This document shows, in pieces, positions 21,585 to 28,824 of a stretch of DNA of 28,824 nt. Source of the stretch: RGIG4576 sp964613095 (GTDB taxonomy: Bacteria > Bacteroidota > Bacteroidia > Bacteroidales > Muribaculaceae); NCBI GenBank assembly GCA_964613095.1, contig CAZTFX010000021.1, positions 1 through 28,824 on the forward strand, written 5' to 3'. Position 1 is the first letter of the stretch, and every line of letters begins with the position of its first letter. The position numbers and the translations under genes are program-made. The notes beneath the pieces were generated by a model. That model was not told where the DNA came from, did not search any database, and was given only the letters and a program-made list of their open reading frames with translations.

Positions 21585-22013
21585 CTATTTCATGTTTTCC
21601 TTTTTCTTTAAAGTTTCAAGAAGCGTACGTTCTTCATGTGTAAGAATAAATGTTACAGGTATTCTATAACGGACATTAACCGGTTGACCATCTTTGCTTC
21701 CGGGTATGAACTTAGGCATACTTTGAATCAACCTCACAGCCTCTTTATCTAAAGCCTCATCTACCTTATTTTTTACACTAACATTCGTTATTTCACCAGT
21801 TTTAGAAACTACAAACTGTACCAAGACTGTACCTTCTAATCCTCTTTCTTTTGCCTGCTTAGGATAGTTTATGTTTTTACGCATAAAATCAATTAGAGCA
21901 GCTTGTCCACCGGGGAATTGAGGCATAACCACACTTTTGGATTGTGCCAATAAATTTACCGACAACATCAAACTAATTATTGTAATAAGAAGGACAGTTA
22001 GTCTTTTTATCAT
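21585..22013 (-). CDS. Short TonB C-terminal-domain protein at the end of the nqr operon
   Basis: The 142-residue protein consists of a hydrophobic N-terminus (about 5-23, either a signal peptide ending LLA|Q or an uncleaved anchor), a linker of about ten residues and one TonB C-terminal domain (about 33-123). Typical blocks are 'YPKQAKERGLEGTVLVQFVV' (50-69), 'LDKEAVRLIQSMPKFIPG' (88-105) and 'GQPVNVRYRIPVTF' (109-122). There is no proline-rich spacer to span the periplasm. An in-frame ATG at 22067 lies inside nqrF, so M at 22013 is chosen; this leaves 10 nt between it and the nqrF stop codon, and it is likely the last gene of the nqr operon. A link between sodium energetics and a TonB-type function is suggested but unproven. 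Confidence 0.82.
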   Translation of the reverse strand: MIKRLTVLLITIISLMLSVNLLAQSKSVVMPQFPGGQAALIDFMRKNINYPKQAKERGLEGTVLVQFVVSKTGEITNVSVKNKVDEALDKEAVRLIQSMPKFIPGSKDGQPVNVRYRIPVTFILTHEERTLLETLKKKENMK

Positions 22014-22023
22014 AATATTATTC

Positions 22024-23301
22024 TTATCCACCAAAATCATCATAATGAATACTTTCACGTTCCACACCCAAGCTATAAAGCATTTGGTTTACAGCATTAC
22101 TCATAGGACCCGGACCACACATATAATATTCTATATCTTCAGGTGACTCATGGTCTTTTAAGTATGTTTCATACATAACCTGATGCACAAAACCCGGAGT
22201 ATAAGCCACACCGGCAGAATCAGCGGCAGAATCGGGACGGTCAAGAGCAAGATGAAACTTAAAATTAGGGAACTCTTTCTCTATTTGTAAGAAATCATCC
22301 AAATAGAACACCTCATTAAGCGCACGCGCTCCATAGAAATAGTGCATTTTACGGTCAGTGGTATGAAGGGTCCTTGTCATGTGCATAATCTGAGCGCGAA
22401 GCGGAGCCATTCCGGCACCACCACCAACCCAAATCATTTCTTTTTTAGAATCAAATATGGGATGAAAATCACCATAAGGACCACTCATAATCACTTTATC
22501 ACCCGGTTTCAAGGTGAAAATATAAGAAGAAGCTATACCAGGCATAACATCTTGAAAGCCCACTTGCGGTTTCGGTTTAAATGGAGGTGTTGCAATGCGC
22601 ACGGTAAGCATAAAGCGATCACCTTCAGCAGGATAATTTGCCATAGAATAAGCGCGTACCGTTTCTTCTGTATTTTTACACTTCAATCCAAACAAACCAT
22701 ATTGTTCCCATGCAGGTAAATATTCTGCACCAATAGAGTCTTTATCTATATCTTTATCGTAATCCATTTCATAAGTTGGAATCTTAATTTGCGCATAAGA
22801 ACCGGGGACGAAATTCATGTGTTCACCCTCAGGAAGTACTACAATAAATTCCTTTATGAATGTAGCTACATTTTTATTGGAAACCACCGTACATTCATAT
22901 TCTTTAATCTCAAGCACGGAATCAGGTACCTCTATCGATAAATTATCTTTCACTTTTACCTGACAACCGAGCCGCCAACCGGATTGTTGTTCTTTTCGAC
23001 TGAAATGTACCTGTTCGGTAGGTAATATTTCACCGCCCCCCTCGGTAACACGCACTCTGCACTGTGCACAACTACCTTTTCCTCCACATGCCGACGCCAA
23101 GAAAATCTTTTGTTCCGACAAACTTGTTAAAAGTGAACTACCTACTTTTACATCAAGCTCTTTTTTCCCATTTATATCAATTTTAGCTGTTCCACTCGGC
23201 ACCAAATAATATTTTGCAACCAATAGTATTACAACCAATAAAAGCGTTACGATAAGAAAAATTACCGCACTAGATATAATTGTCATAGTTTGAACATCCA
23301 T
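22024..23301 (-). CDS. nqrF: Na+-translocating NADH:quinone oxidoreductase subunit F
   Basis: NqrF is the NADH-oxidising entry subunit, with FAD and a [2Fe-2S] cluster. The 425-residue protein has one N-terminal membrane segment (about 8-30), a ferredoxin domain (about 36-130) with cluster ligands C72, C78, C81 and C113, and an FNR-like flavin/NADH domain with 'RAYSMANYP' (FAD), 'GGGAGMAPLRAQIMHM' (NADH) and 'YYMCGPGPM' near the end. Electrons pass from NADH via FAD and the 2Fe-2S centre to the membrane subunits. It follows nqrE by 12 nt, and 10 nt after its stop codon comes the TonB-domain gene. Confidence 0.96.
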   Translation of the reverse strand: MDVQTMTIISSAVIFLIVTLLLVVILLVAKYYLVPSGTAKIDINGKKELDVKVGSSLLTSLSEQKIFLASACGGKGSCAQCRVRVTEGGGEILPTEQVHFSRKEQQSGWRLGCQVKVKDNLSIEVPDSVLEIKEYECTVVSNKNVATFIKEFIVVLPEGEHMNFVPGSYAQIKIPTYEMDYDKDIDKDSIGAEYLPAWEQYGLFGLKCKNTEETVRAYSMANYPAEGDRFMLTVRIATPPFKPKPQVGFQDVMPGIASSYIFTLKPGDKVIMSGPYGDFHPIFDSKKEMIWVGGGAGMAPLRAQIMHMTRTLHTTDRKMHYFYGARALNEVFYLDDFLQIEKEFPNFKFHLALDRPDSAADSAGVAYTPGFVHQVMYETYLKDHESPEDIEYYMCGPGPMSNAVNQMLYSLGVERESIHYDDFGG

Positions 23302-23313
23302 AATAAAATCTCC

Positions 23314-23928
23314 TTATAATTTAATACCCAAGAAACTCATGAAAGCAATCCCCATAAGTCCTGTAATAATAAATGCTATTCCTATTCCACGCAAAGGTTT
23401 GGGAATATTGGAATATGCCAATTTCTCTCTTATGGCAGCTATACCTACAATAGCAAGCAGCCACCCTATACCGGAACCTGCGCCATATACAGTAGCAGTC
23501 CAAGCCGAACCAAAATCTCGTTGTTGCATAAACAAACAACATCCCAAAATAGCGCAGTTTACAGCTATCAATGGTAAAAATATACCCAATGAAGCATATA
23601 ACGATGGAGAAAATTTCTCCACAACCATTTCCACCAGTTGGGTCATTGACGCTATAACGGCAATAAACATTATCAAGGCAAGAAATGATAAATCAATATT
23701 AGCATACTCTGTCCCAAGCCATTTCAGTGCTCCGGGCTGTAATACATAAGTATCAAGCAAATAATTTACCGGAAGTGATACAACTAGCATAAACGTTACC
23801 GCAATCCCTAATCCAAAAGCTGTTTTCACATTCTTGGAAACCGCAAGAAATGAACACATACCCAAGAAATAGGCAAATATCATATTATCAATAAATATTG
23901 AACGTATAAACAGATTCAAATTTTCCAT
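23314..23928 (-). CDS. nqrE: Na+-translocating NADH:quinone oxidoreductase subunit E
   Basis: This 204-residue integral membrane subunit has six predicted helices. The start 'MENLNLFIRSIFIDNMIFAY' and the blocks 'LGMCSFLAVSKNV' (about 19-31) and 'VNCAILGCCLFMQQRDF' (about 118-134) are typical of the NqrE/RnfA family; C21 and C120 region cysteines fit the membrane iron site shared between NqrD and NqrE. Order and spacing within nqrA-F argue for Nqr rather than Rnf. It starts 20 nt after the nqrD stop codon. Confidence 0.95.
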   Translation of the reverse strand: MENLNLFIRSIFIDNMIFAYFLGMCSFLAVSKNVKTAFGLGIAVTFMLVVSLPVNYLLDTYVLQPGALKWLGTEYANIDLSFLALIMFIAVIASMTQLVEMVVEKFSPSLYASLGIFLPLIAVNCAILGCCLFMQQRDFGSAWTATVYGAGSGIGWLLAIVGIAAIREKLAYSNIPKPLRGIGIAFIITGLMGIAFMSFLGIKL

Positions 23929-23948
23929 TTCTTAATAATTTAAATGTT

Positions 23949-24572
23949 TTACTTTTCTTGCAAATCCTTGTCATGAGAACGTTGAGCCCAAATAATACAA
24001 GCTACTGTAATAAGAGCCATTGGGGGTAAAATCATAAGACCATTATCCATATAACCCATATCATAAAATGCTTGTGGTATTATTTTATATCCCATTATCG
24101 AACCGCTGCCCAACAATTCCCTAAAAAAGCCCACAATGACAAGAATTATTGCATAGCCTATACCATTCCCTACACCATCAAGAAAAGCCGGCCAAGGCTT
24201 ATTACTTAAAGCAAAAGCCTCTAGACGCCCCATCAAAATACAGTTTGTAATAATCAAACCAATAAATACCGACAGAGCCTTACTTACTTCATACGTATAA
24301 GCTTTCAATATTTGATCCACGATAATGACCAGTGCAGCGACAACTACGAGTTGTACTATAATACGAATGTTATTGGGTATCGTATTTCTTATAAGTGAAA
24401 TTATTACATTGGAAAAAGCCAATACAGCCGTCACTGAAATACCCATAACGATAGCCGGTTCAAGTTTCGCCGTAACGGCAAGCACTGAACAAATACCCAA
24501 AATTTGAACTACAACCGGATTATTTTTTGAGAAAGGATTAAATAAAACTCCTTTATTTTTTTTCGACAACAT
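23949..24572 (-). CDS. nqrD: Na+-translocating NADH:quinone oxidoreductase subunit D
   Basis: This 207-residue membrane subunit is homologous to NqrE, with inverted topology. Motifs 'LGICSVLAVTAKLEPAIVMG' (about 25-44) and 'LIITNCILMGRLEAFA' (about 106-121) carry the conserved cysteines of the intramembrane iron centre (C27 and C111). The ending 'DMGYMDNGLMILPPMAL' is typical. It starts 5 nt after the nqrC stop codon, so coupling is likely. Confidence 0.95.
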   Translation of the reverse strand: MLSKKNKGVLFNPFSKNNPVVVQILGICSVLAVTAKLEPAIVMGISVTAVLAFSNVIISLIRNTIPNNIRIIVQLVVVAALVIIVDQILKAYTYEVSKALSVFIGLIITNCILMGRLEAFALSNKPWPAFLDGVGNGIGYAIILVIVGFFRELLGSGSIMGYKIIPQAFYDMGYMDNGLMILPPMALITVACIIWAQRSHDKDLQEK

Positions 24573-24577
24573 AAGTC

Positions 24578-25294
24578 CTATTTTTTTGAATATTCTTTTT
24601 GTAAATTCTTCAAGAACGCACTATAATCAACGAGACAATCAGCCAGCATGGATTGAACCCCTTTACTTGTAATTGTTCCGCCCGAAATGGCATTCACGTA
24701 ATCAGCTCCATCGGTTGGTTTTTGCCCCGATTTCATTACATCAATTGAACGAAATTCACCATTTTTATATAATTTTTTTCCTTCAAATTGAGCCTGAAAC
24801 GGTTTTGTAGAGATTTCTGCACCAAGTCCCGGAGTCTCGCCGGAATGAGAAAAATAAGCTCCATAAACAGAGTCACCATCCTCATCAACTGCTACATAGC
24901 CCCATACAGGTCCCCATAATCCTGCACCATAAACAGGAAGAATATATTTCACATCACCAGTGGCAAGATGACAAACAAATACCGGTAATTGACGTTCTTC
25001 CACTGGCTTTTTAATCTCACTTGCCATATTAATAGAAAAAGCATCACCGGTAATCCTTTCACCTTTATTGTTTACAAGATAACTTTCAGTAATATATTTG
25101 TTATAAGTTTCTTTAACGTTGCTGTCTTGTGCAGTAATATGTACGGCACTAAGAATTTGTTGACGCTTATCATTTGCTATATTTTCATCTTGCTTAGGTT
25201 TCAAAGCCATATATGTAACAGCAAGCACTACACCCACAATCACAACCATGATTACGGAGTAAAATATCGTATATGTATTACTTTGTTTATCCAT
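24578..25294 (-). CDS. nqrC: Na+-translocating NADH:quinone oxidoreductase subunit C
   Basis: The 238-residue subunit has one N-terminal membrane helix (about 10-31) and a periplasmic FMN-binding domain. The FMN attachment site is 'AISGGTITSKGV' with T207 as the likely flavin-bearing threonine. Compared with the usual D-x-I-S-G-A-T motif, the Asp and Ala positions read Asn and Gly here. The 'GPVWGYVAVDEDG' and 'HSGETPGLGAEI' blocks are standard. An ApbE flavin transferase would be needed to attach FMN; none is in this window. It starts 4 nt after nqrB. Confidence 0.95.
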   Translation of the reverse strand: MDKQSNTYTIFYSVIMVVIVGVVLAVTYMALKPKQDENIANDKRQQILSAVHITAQDSNVKETYNKYITESYLVNNKGERITGDAFSINMASEIKKPVEERQLPVFVCHLATGDVKYILPVYGAGLWGPVWGYVAVDEDGDSVYGAYFSHSGETPGLGAEISTKPFQAQFEGKKLYKNGEFRSIDVMKSGQKPTDGADYVNAISGGTITSKGVQSMLADCLVDYSAFLKNLQKEYSKK

Positions 25295-25298
25295 AGCC

Positions 25299-26501
25299 TT
25301 ATTTCACTTTAGAACGATTAAGACGACGACGAATATTTGATTGAACTATACAATAGTCGATTAACGGTGCAAATGTATTCATCAACAGTACAGCAAGCAT
25401 TGCTCCTTCCGGGTACCCCCCATTATACACGCGTATCAATATTGCAAATACCCCGACAAGAAATCCATATATAAATTTACCTGTCTCGGTTCTTGCACCC
25501 GTTACCGGATCGGTTGCCATAAACACTGCAGCAAACGCAAAACCGCCATAACAAATATGCTCTGTTGCAGTCAGCATTGATGCCGGATAAAGCGGTGTTG
25601 CAAACATATTACATACAGTACCCATTACAAACCCTCCGGCAAAAACCGATAGCATAACCTTCCATGACGCAATACCGGTATATAGAAGTATTAAACCACC
25701 TATTAAAATACACAAAGTTGAAACCTCTCCAACCGAACCTGGAATCAATCCAACAAATGAGTCCCATAAAGTTATAGGTTCTCCTACCACATTTGTGAGA
25801 CTTAACTGATTTCCTGTTGCTGTTGCAATTTGTCCTAAAGGTGTAGCACCGGTGAAACCATCGACAACAGCACCTTTACCTATCCCTAATATCGGCTCTG
25901 TTGCCACAAATACTGCATCTCCCGACATCTTTGACGGATAACCGAAGAACAACACAGCACGGGCAACCAATGCCACATTCCAAATGTTCATACCGGTTCC
26001 GCCAAACACTTCCTTGGCAAATATTACCGCAAACGCAGTAGCTACGGCAATCATCCACACCGGTGTGTTTATAGGACATATCATCGGTATCAATATTCCA
26101 CTCACAAGAAATCCTTCCTGTATCTCATGCCCTCTTATCTGCGCTGAGATAAACTCGATTCCCAGCCCTACTGCATACGACACTACTATAGAAGGAAGCA
26201 TAGCTACCAATCCGTACACGAATTTATCCAAGAAAGAGGTCTCCACTCCAATCGCAAGATAATGCTGGTATCCTACATTGTACATACCGAACAATAAAGC
26301 CGGAATCAATGCTATAACAACTATAATCATAGTGCGTTTAAGGTCTATACTATCATGCACATGTACACCTGTTTTCCTTACTGTATCCGGAGTAAATAAA
26401 AACGTTTCAAACCCTTCAAATACCGATTGAAATTTTGCATATTTTCCTCCCGGCATGAAATTAGGTTTTATATTATCTATATATTTTTTTAGTTTTTTCA
26501 T
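25299..26501 (-). CDS. nqrB: Na+-translocating NADH:quinone oxidoreductase subunit B
   Basis: The 400-residue polytopic subunit carries covalent FMN, riboflavin and the sodium path. The FMN motif 'DGFTGATPLG' gives T220 as the flavin-bearing threonine. Other conserved blocks are the N-terminal 'NIKPNFMPGGKY', 'GHEIQEGFLVSGILIPM' (124-140), 'KEVFGGTGMNIWNVAL' (163-178) and 'ATDPVTGARTETGKFIYG' near the end. The length is normal. It starts 20 nt after nqrA and runs almost directly into nqrC. Confidence 0.97.
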   Translation of the reverse strand: MKKLKKYIDNIKPNFMPGGKYAKFQSVFEGFETFLFTPDTVRKTGVHVHDSIDLKRTMIIVVIALIPALLFGMYNVGYQHYLAIGVETSFLDKFVYGLVAMLPSIVVSYAVGLGIEFISAQIRGHEIQEGFLVSGILIPMICPINTPVWMIAVATAFAVIFAKEVFGGTGMNIWNVALVARAVLFFGYPSKMSGDAVFVATEPILGIGKGAVVDGFTGATPLGQIATATGNQLSLTNVVGEPITLWDSFVGLIPGSVGEVSTLCILIGGLILLYTGIASWKVMLSVFAGGFVMGTVCNMFATPLYPASMLTATEHICYGGFAFAAVFMATDPVTGARTETGKFIYGFLVGVFAILIRVYNGGYPEGAMLAVLLMNTFAPLIDYCIVQSNIRRRLNRSKVK

Positions 26502-26521
26502 TTTTCAATAAAGAATAAACG

Positions 26522-27844
26522 TTATTCCATTTCTTTGCGAAGTTTATCCAATCCCTCGCGTACTATTTGTTGTAACTCCAGTTTCGAAGTATCGGCAAAT
26601 TCACACAAAGCAAAATCTTCGGGAGCCACTTCATATATACCTAATTGTTCCATTTTGTCTATATCGAATGCAATAATAGATTTTATCAGGAACTCGGCAT
26701 AAATGTCCATAGGCAACATGCGATCATATTCACCCGCCATCACTATAGCTCGTTCTCCTCCATTCAATTTAGAGTCTAATTTAACCCGCTTTTTAGGACA
26801 TAACCAAGAGAAGAAACTACGATACACACTATATTTTTTAGTACTTAAAGAAGCCCATCCCATAAATTCACCCGGCTTACTCAATTTTTCCATTACAGTA
26901 ACATGCCTATAAGGGAATCTTAAGAAATCTTCAATATTGGAGGAATATCCGGTAAGAACATTCCCATTTATAATTTTTTTATTGTTGGTTAACGACAAAT
27001 TAGCGGCTAACACCGATGATAAAGAAGCGCCAATTGTACACCCCACATATTGAGGTGTAAGCACTTCACTGCCTGTTACAGCTACTATAGTATCATATGG
27101 AACCTGCCCTGTGGTAAATAATTCACCTATTCGAGCAACAGTGACCAAATCCATGGTCCACACAACCTCGCCTTTATTTACAGGCTTTATATTTGCAATT
27201 TGTACTCCCACATTTCCAGCCGGGTGCGGTCCCACAAAGAGATTCTCCTCTACACCTTTTAAATCAAGATTATTTTCATCTTTTACTCCCACATACACAT
27301 TACCGTCGGTAAGAGAAGATAAAACATCAACCCCTTTTTGAATGTATTGTTCTTTTCCTTTTAATACCACAGCAAAATCAGGTGCTAAAGGAGCCGAATC
27401 AAAAGCCGTTACAAATACATCACGCGGTGTTATTTCAGGATTAGGCACAATTACATAAGGACGTTGTTGCATACATGCCCACAAGCCACTCTCAAGAAGC
27501 ACCGATTTTACATCTCCACTTATATCAAACTTCTTGACCGAGTCATCATTTACTTTTTTTTCTATTATTATAGCCTCAACCTTACGTCGTTCTCCTCTTC
27601 TTATTTCCTTTATAATTCCGGAAACAGGAGCAGTTACAGCAATGTCGGCAAACTGGCGGTCATGATATAACTTATCACCTTGTTTCACGACATCACCCTC
27701 TCTCACGTCCATGCGAGGTGTTATACCATGAAAATCATCCGGAATTACAGCAACAATTCCGCTATCAATCATAGTAACAATGTCGGTATTTACTCCACCC
27801 ACAAGAGGTAAATCATAACCTTTTTTAATATTTATAACAGCCAT
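26522..27844 (-). CDS. nqrA: Na+-translocating NADH:quinone oxidoreductase subunit A
   Basis: This cytoplasmic subunit of 440 residues is placed near the quinone site, and it is the first gene of the operon. The start 'INIKKGYDLPLVGG' (4-17), the lipoyl-like 'DVREGDVVKQGDKLYHDR' (46-63) and 'VTAPVSGIIKEIRRGERRKV' (70-89) are typical, followed by the solute-binding-like middle domain with 'FVGPHPAGNVGVQIANIKPV'. A -7 element lies 26 bp upstream of the start codon. It is divergent from the ExbB-family gene with a 433-bp interval between them. Expression of all six nqr genes and the TonB-domain gene from this point is likely. Confidence 0.96.
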   Translation of the reverse strand: MAVINIKKGYDLPLVGGVNTDIVTMIDSGIVAVIPDDFHGITPRMDVREGDVVKQGDKLYHDRQFADIAVTAPVSGIIKEIRRGERRKVEAIIIEKKVNDDSVKKFDISGDVKSVLLESGLWACMQQRPYVIVPNPEITPRDVFVTAFDSAPLAPDFAVVLKGKEQYIQKGVDVLSSLTDGNVYVGVKDENNLDLKGVEENLFVGPHPAGNVGVQIANIKPVNKGEVVWTMDLVTVARIGELFTTGQVPYDTIVAVTGSEVLTPQYVGCTIGASLSSVLAANLSLTNNKKIINGNVLTGYSSNIEDFLRFPYRHVTVMEKLSKPGEFMGWASLSTKKYSVYRSFFSWLCPKKRVKLDSKLNGGERAIVMAGEYDRMLPMDIYAEFLIKSIIAFDIDKMEQLGIYEVAPEDFALCEFADTSKLELQQIVREGLDKLRKEME

Positions 27845-27869
27845 TTCTTTATTTTTTCAAAATGTATTA

Positions 27870-27877
27870 CAAAAGTA
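27870..27877 (-). promoter_or_regulatory. Probable -7 element of the nqr operon
   Basis: TACTTTTG on the minus strand matches TAnnTTTG and would start transcription about 20 nt before the nqrA ATG. No TTG is at the expected -33 distance. Confidence 0.5.
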
Positions 27878-28039
27878 CAAAAAATCACACACATATATTA
27901 AATATAAAATATAACTAAAGTTAAACCGACTAAGTTTTATTATTCTAGCATTAAAACATAACAAACCACATAATCCGCCTTAAATCACATTAAAAATTAA
28001 AAAAAATGAAATAATACAACGAAAAAAGAACCCCTGAAG
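27878..28039. other. AT-rich interval between divergent nqrA and exbB-like promoters
   Basis: No ORF, RNA gene or repeat that stands out is seen here. It contains poly-A stretches (for example around 28000-28010) that may act as AT-rich upstream promoter sequence. Confidence 0.4.
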
Positions 28040-28070
28040 TTGTAGCATTAAAAATTTTATAATACATTTG
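28040..28070 (+). promoter_or_regulatory. Promoter of the ExbB-family gene
   Basis: TTG (28040-28042) and TACATTTG (28063-28070) are 20 bp apart, a near-ideal Bacteroidota promoter. Transcription would start near 28076, leaving a leader of about 200 nt. A second -7-like TAGTTTTG (28075-28082) lies just downstream, without a good -33 element. Confidence 0.7.
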
Positions 28071-28076
28071 CGAGTA

Positions 28077-28277
28077 GTTTTGTATTTAGGATTGTCACAT
28101 TTATGAGAAAAGTATATTTCCTATGATAATTATACAAACTATGTTGCATAAACTATGAGAACGGCAGAAAAGTAAACTTCTGTCGCTTTTATCGTGCAAA
28201 ACAGAAATTAATTAACTAACAATAAGTAATTATCAACAAAAACAAACAATTTTTTAACATTTTTATTTATTTAAATT
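28077..28277 (+). promoter_or_regulatory. Long leader with mini-ORFs and terminator-like hairpin before the ExbB-family gene
   Basis: The leader holds three mini-ORFs: 28103-28126 (MRKVYFL), 28141-28158 (MLHKL) and 28155-28175 (MRTAEK), the last two overlapping by ATGA. The third runs into a hairpin, CGGCAGAA (28162-28169) with TTCTGTCG (28178-28185), followed by CTTTTAT. Downstream to the ATG the leader is A/T-rich and unstructured. The layout is like an attenuator, but the T-run is short and mini-ORFs are frequent by chance in AT-rich DNA. Confidence 0.4.
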
Positions 28278-28824
28278 ATGGAAGCTCAAAAAAAGAGTGC
28301 CGCAAAGGCAAAAAATGCTAAGAAGGGTGGATTCAACGCATTCGTTGTACTTCTTCTAAGTTTCGCAATTTCAGTATGTTTCTACATGTTTGTACTTGGT
28401 GATCCAAGTCACTTTGATGAAGCAGGTCACCCAGTTGACCTTCTAGGTACAATTCACGAAGGTGGTTTCGTGGTTCCTATTATCCAAGGTCTTTTGGTTT
28501 TGGTTGTGATACTTTCTGTAGAACGTCTTATCGCACTTAACAAAGCTAAAGGAGCTAAGTCTGTTGACAAATTCGTTAAAGAACTTAAGGCTGCTCTAGA
28601 AGCTGACAAAGTAGAAGAAGCTAAGGCTATCTGTGCTAAGCAAGGTGGTTCAATCGGTAATGCAGTTCTTGCAGGTGTTGAAGCTTATGCTGCTATGGCA
28701 AAAGAAACAACTCTTAAGAAAGAAAACCGTATTGCTGCTATCCGCAACTCTCTTGACGAAGCAATCAATATGGAAATGCCTACTTTGCAACAAAACATGC
28801 CACTTATCTTCACCAACACTACTC
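28278..28824 (+). CDS. MotA/TolQ/ExbB-family proton channel protein (5' part, cut by window end)
   Basis: Reading frame opens at ATG 28278 and stays open to the window end (182 codons). A Lys/Ala-rich cytoplasmic N-terminus (1-18) is followed by a membrane segment (about 19-42, 'FNAFVVLLLSFAISVCFYMF'), a periplasmic loop with 'LLGTIHEGGFVVP', a second membrane segment (about 72-92, 'IIQGLLVLVVILSVERLIAL') and a helical cytoplasmic domain. This is the usual arrangement of ExbB/TolQ proteins that use proton flow to energise TonB or Tol systems. Codon use is strongly biased (CTT, GGT, GCT, GAA), like rpsA, so high expression is expected. ExbD genes would be expected beyond the window. It is preceded by a long leader and its own promoter. 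Confidence 0.88.
   Translation, partial: MEAQKKSAAKAKNAKKGGFNAFVVLLLSFAISVCFYMFVLGDPSHFDEAGHPVDLLGTIHEGGFVVPIIQGLLVLVVILSVERLIALNKAKGAKSVDKFVKELKAALEADKVEEAKAICAKQGGSIGNAVLAGVEAYAAMAKETTLKKENRIAAIRNSLDEAINMEMPTLQQNMPLIFTNTT

Noticed and set aside
22014..22067. Longer start of the TonB-domain protein
   Set aside because: The first 18 residues would overlap the end of nqrF and add a hydrophobic stretch before a normal signal sequence; the ATG at 22013 gives typical spacing.
23314..24572. nqrD/nqrE as rnfE/rnfA of an Rnf complex
   Set aside because: The full order A-B-C-D-E-F with an NqrF having NADH, FAD and 2Fe-2S domains identifies Nqr; no rnfB or rnfC is present.

Overview
The window reads as chromosomal DNA of a Bacteroidota bacterium, most likely order Bacteroidales. 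The evidence is AT-rich sequence, recurrent promoters with the Bacteroidota -7 element TAnnTTTG (often with TTG about 19-23 bp upstream), a general lack of Shine-Dalgarno sites, a six-domain ribosomal protein S1 of 592 residues with a Lys/Ala-rich tail, an ECF sigma/FecR-type pair, OMP_b-brl-type small barrels, and an nqrABCDEF operon. Family-level placement is not possible from the sequence alone. No phage, IS, integron, CRISPR, rRNA or tRNA was seen. It is mostly a housekeeping and envelope region with compact operons.

Left part (1-6250, all minus strand): an ECF sigma factor with a short FecR-like anti-sigma factor, rpsA with its own promoter, leader hairpin and terminator, a Cu+ P1B-type ATPase (copA), and a ParE/RelE-type toxin-antitoxin pair directly upstream of copA. 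Middle part (6300-13000): a VanX-like D-Ala-D-Ala dipeptidase convergent with priA; two tandem paralogous outer-membrane barrels; a SufT-like/MIP18 gene with lpxH; then a 472-bp non-coding interval with what looks like a complete small-RNA gene (tandem repeat, promoter, about 85-nt transcript, terminator). Then follow ispD-recG (overlapping), ndk and an M23/LysM endopeptidase.

Right part: a thioredoxin-fold protein without the CxxC motif, preceded by a multi-hairpin leader; divergent to it, serB (ACT-SerB) and a patatin-BamA-like outer membrane phospholipase. Then comes a minus-strand operon nqrA-B-C-D-E-F followed 10 nt later by a short TonB C-terminal-domain protein, suggesting coupling of the sodium-motive NADH:quinone oxidoreductase to a TonB-like function. 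At the right edge, divergent to nqrA, an ExbB/TolQ/MotA-family proton channel gene runs off the window; its roughly 200-nt leader carries mini-ORFs and a terminator-like hairpin.

The protein-coding content is ordinary for Bacteroidales. The parts most worth a second look are non-coding: the candidate sRNA before ispD, the structured leader before the CxxC-less thioredoxin-fold gene, the cluster of TTTAACA motifs between that gene and serB, the exbB leader, and two genes whose -7 elements sit so close to the ATG that their mRNAs may be leaderless.
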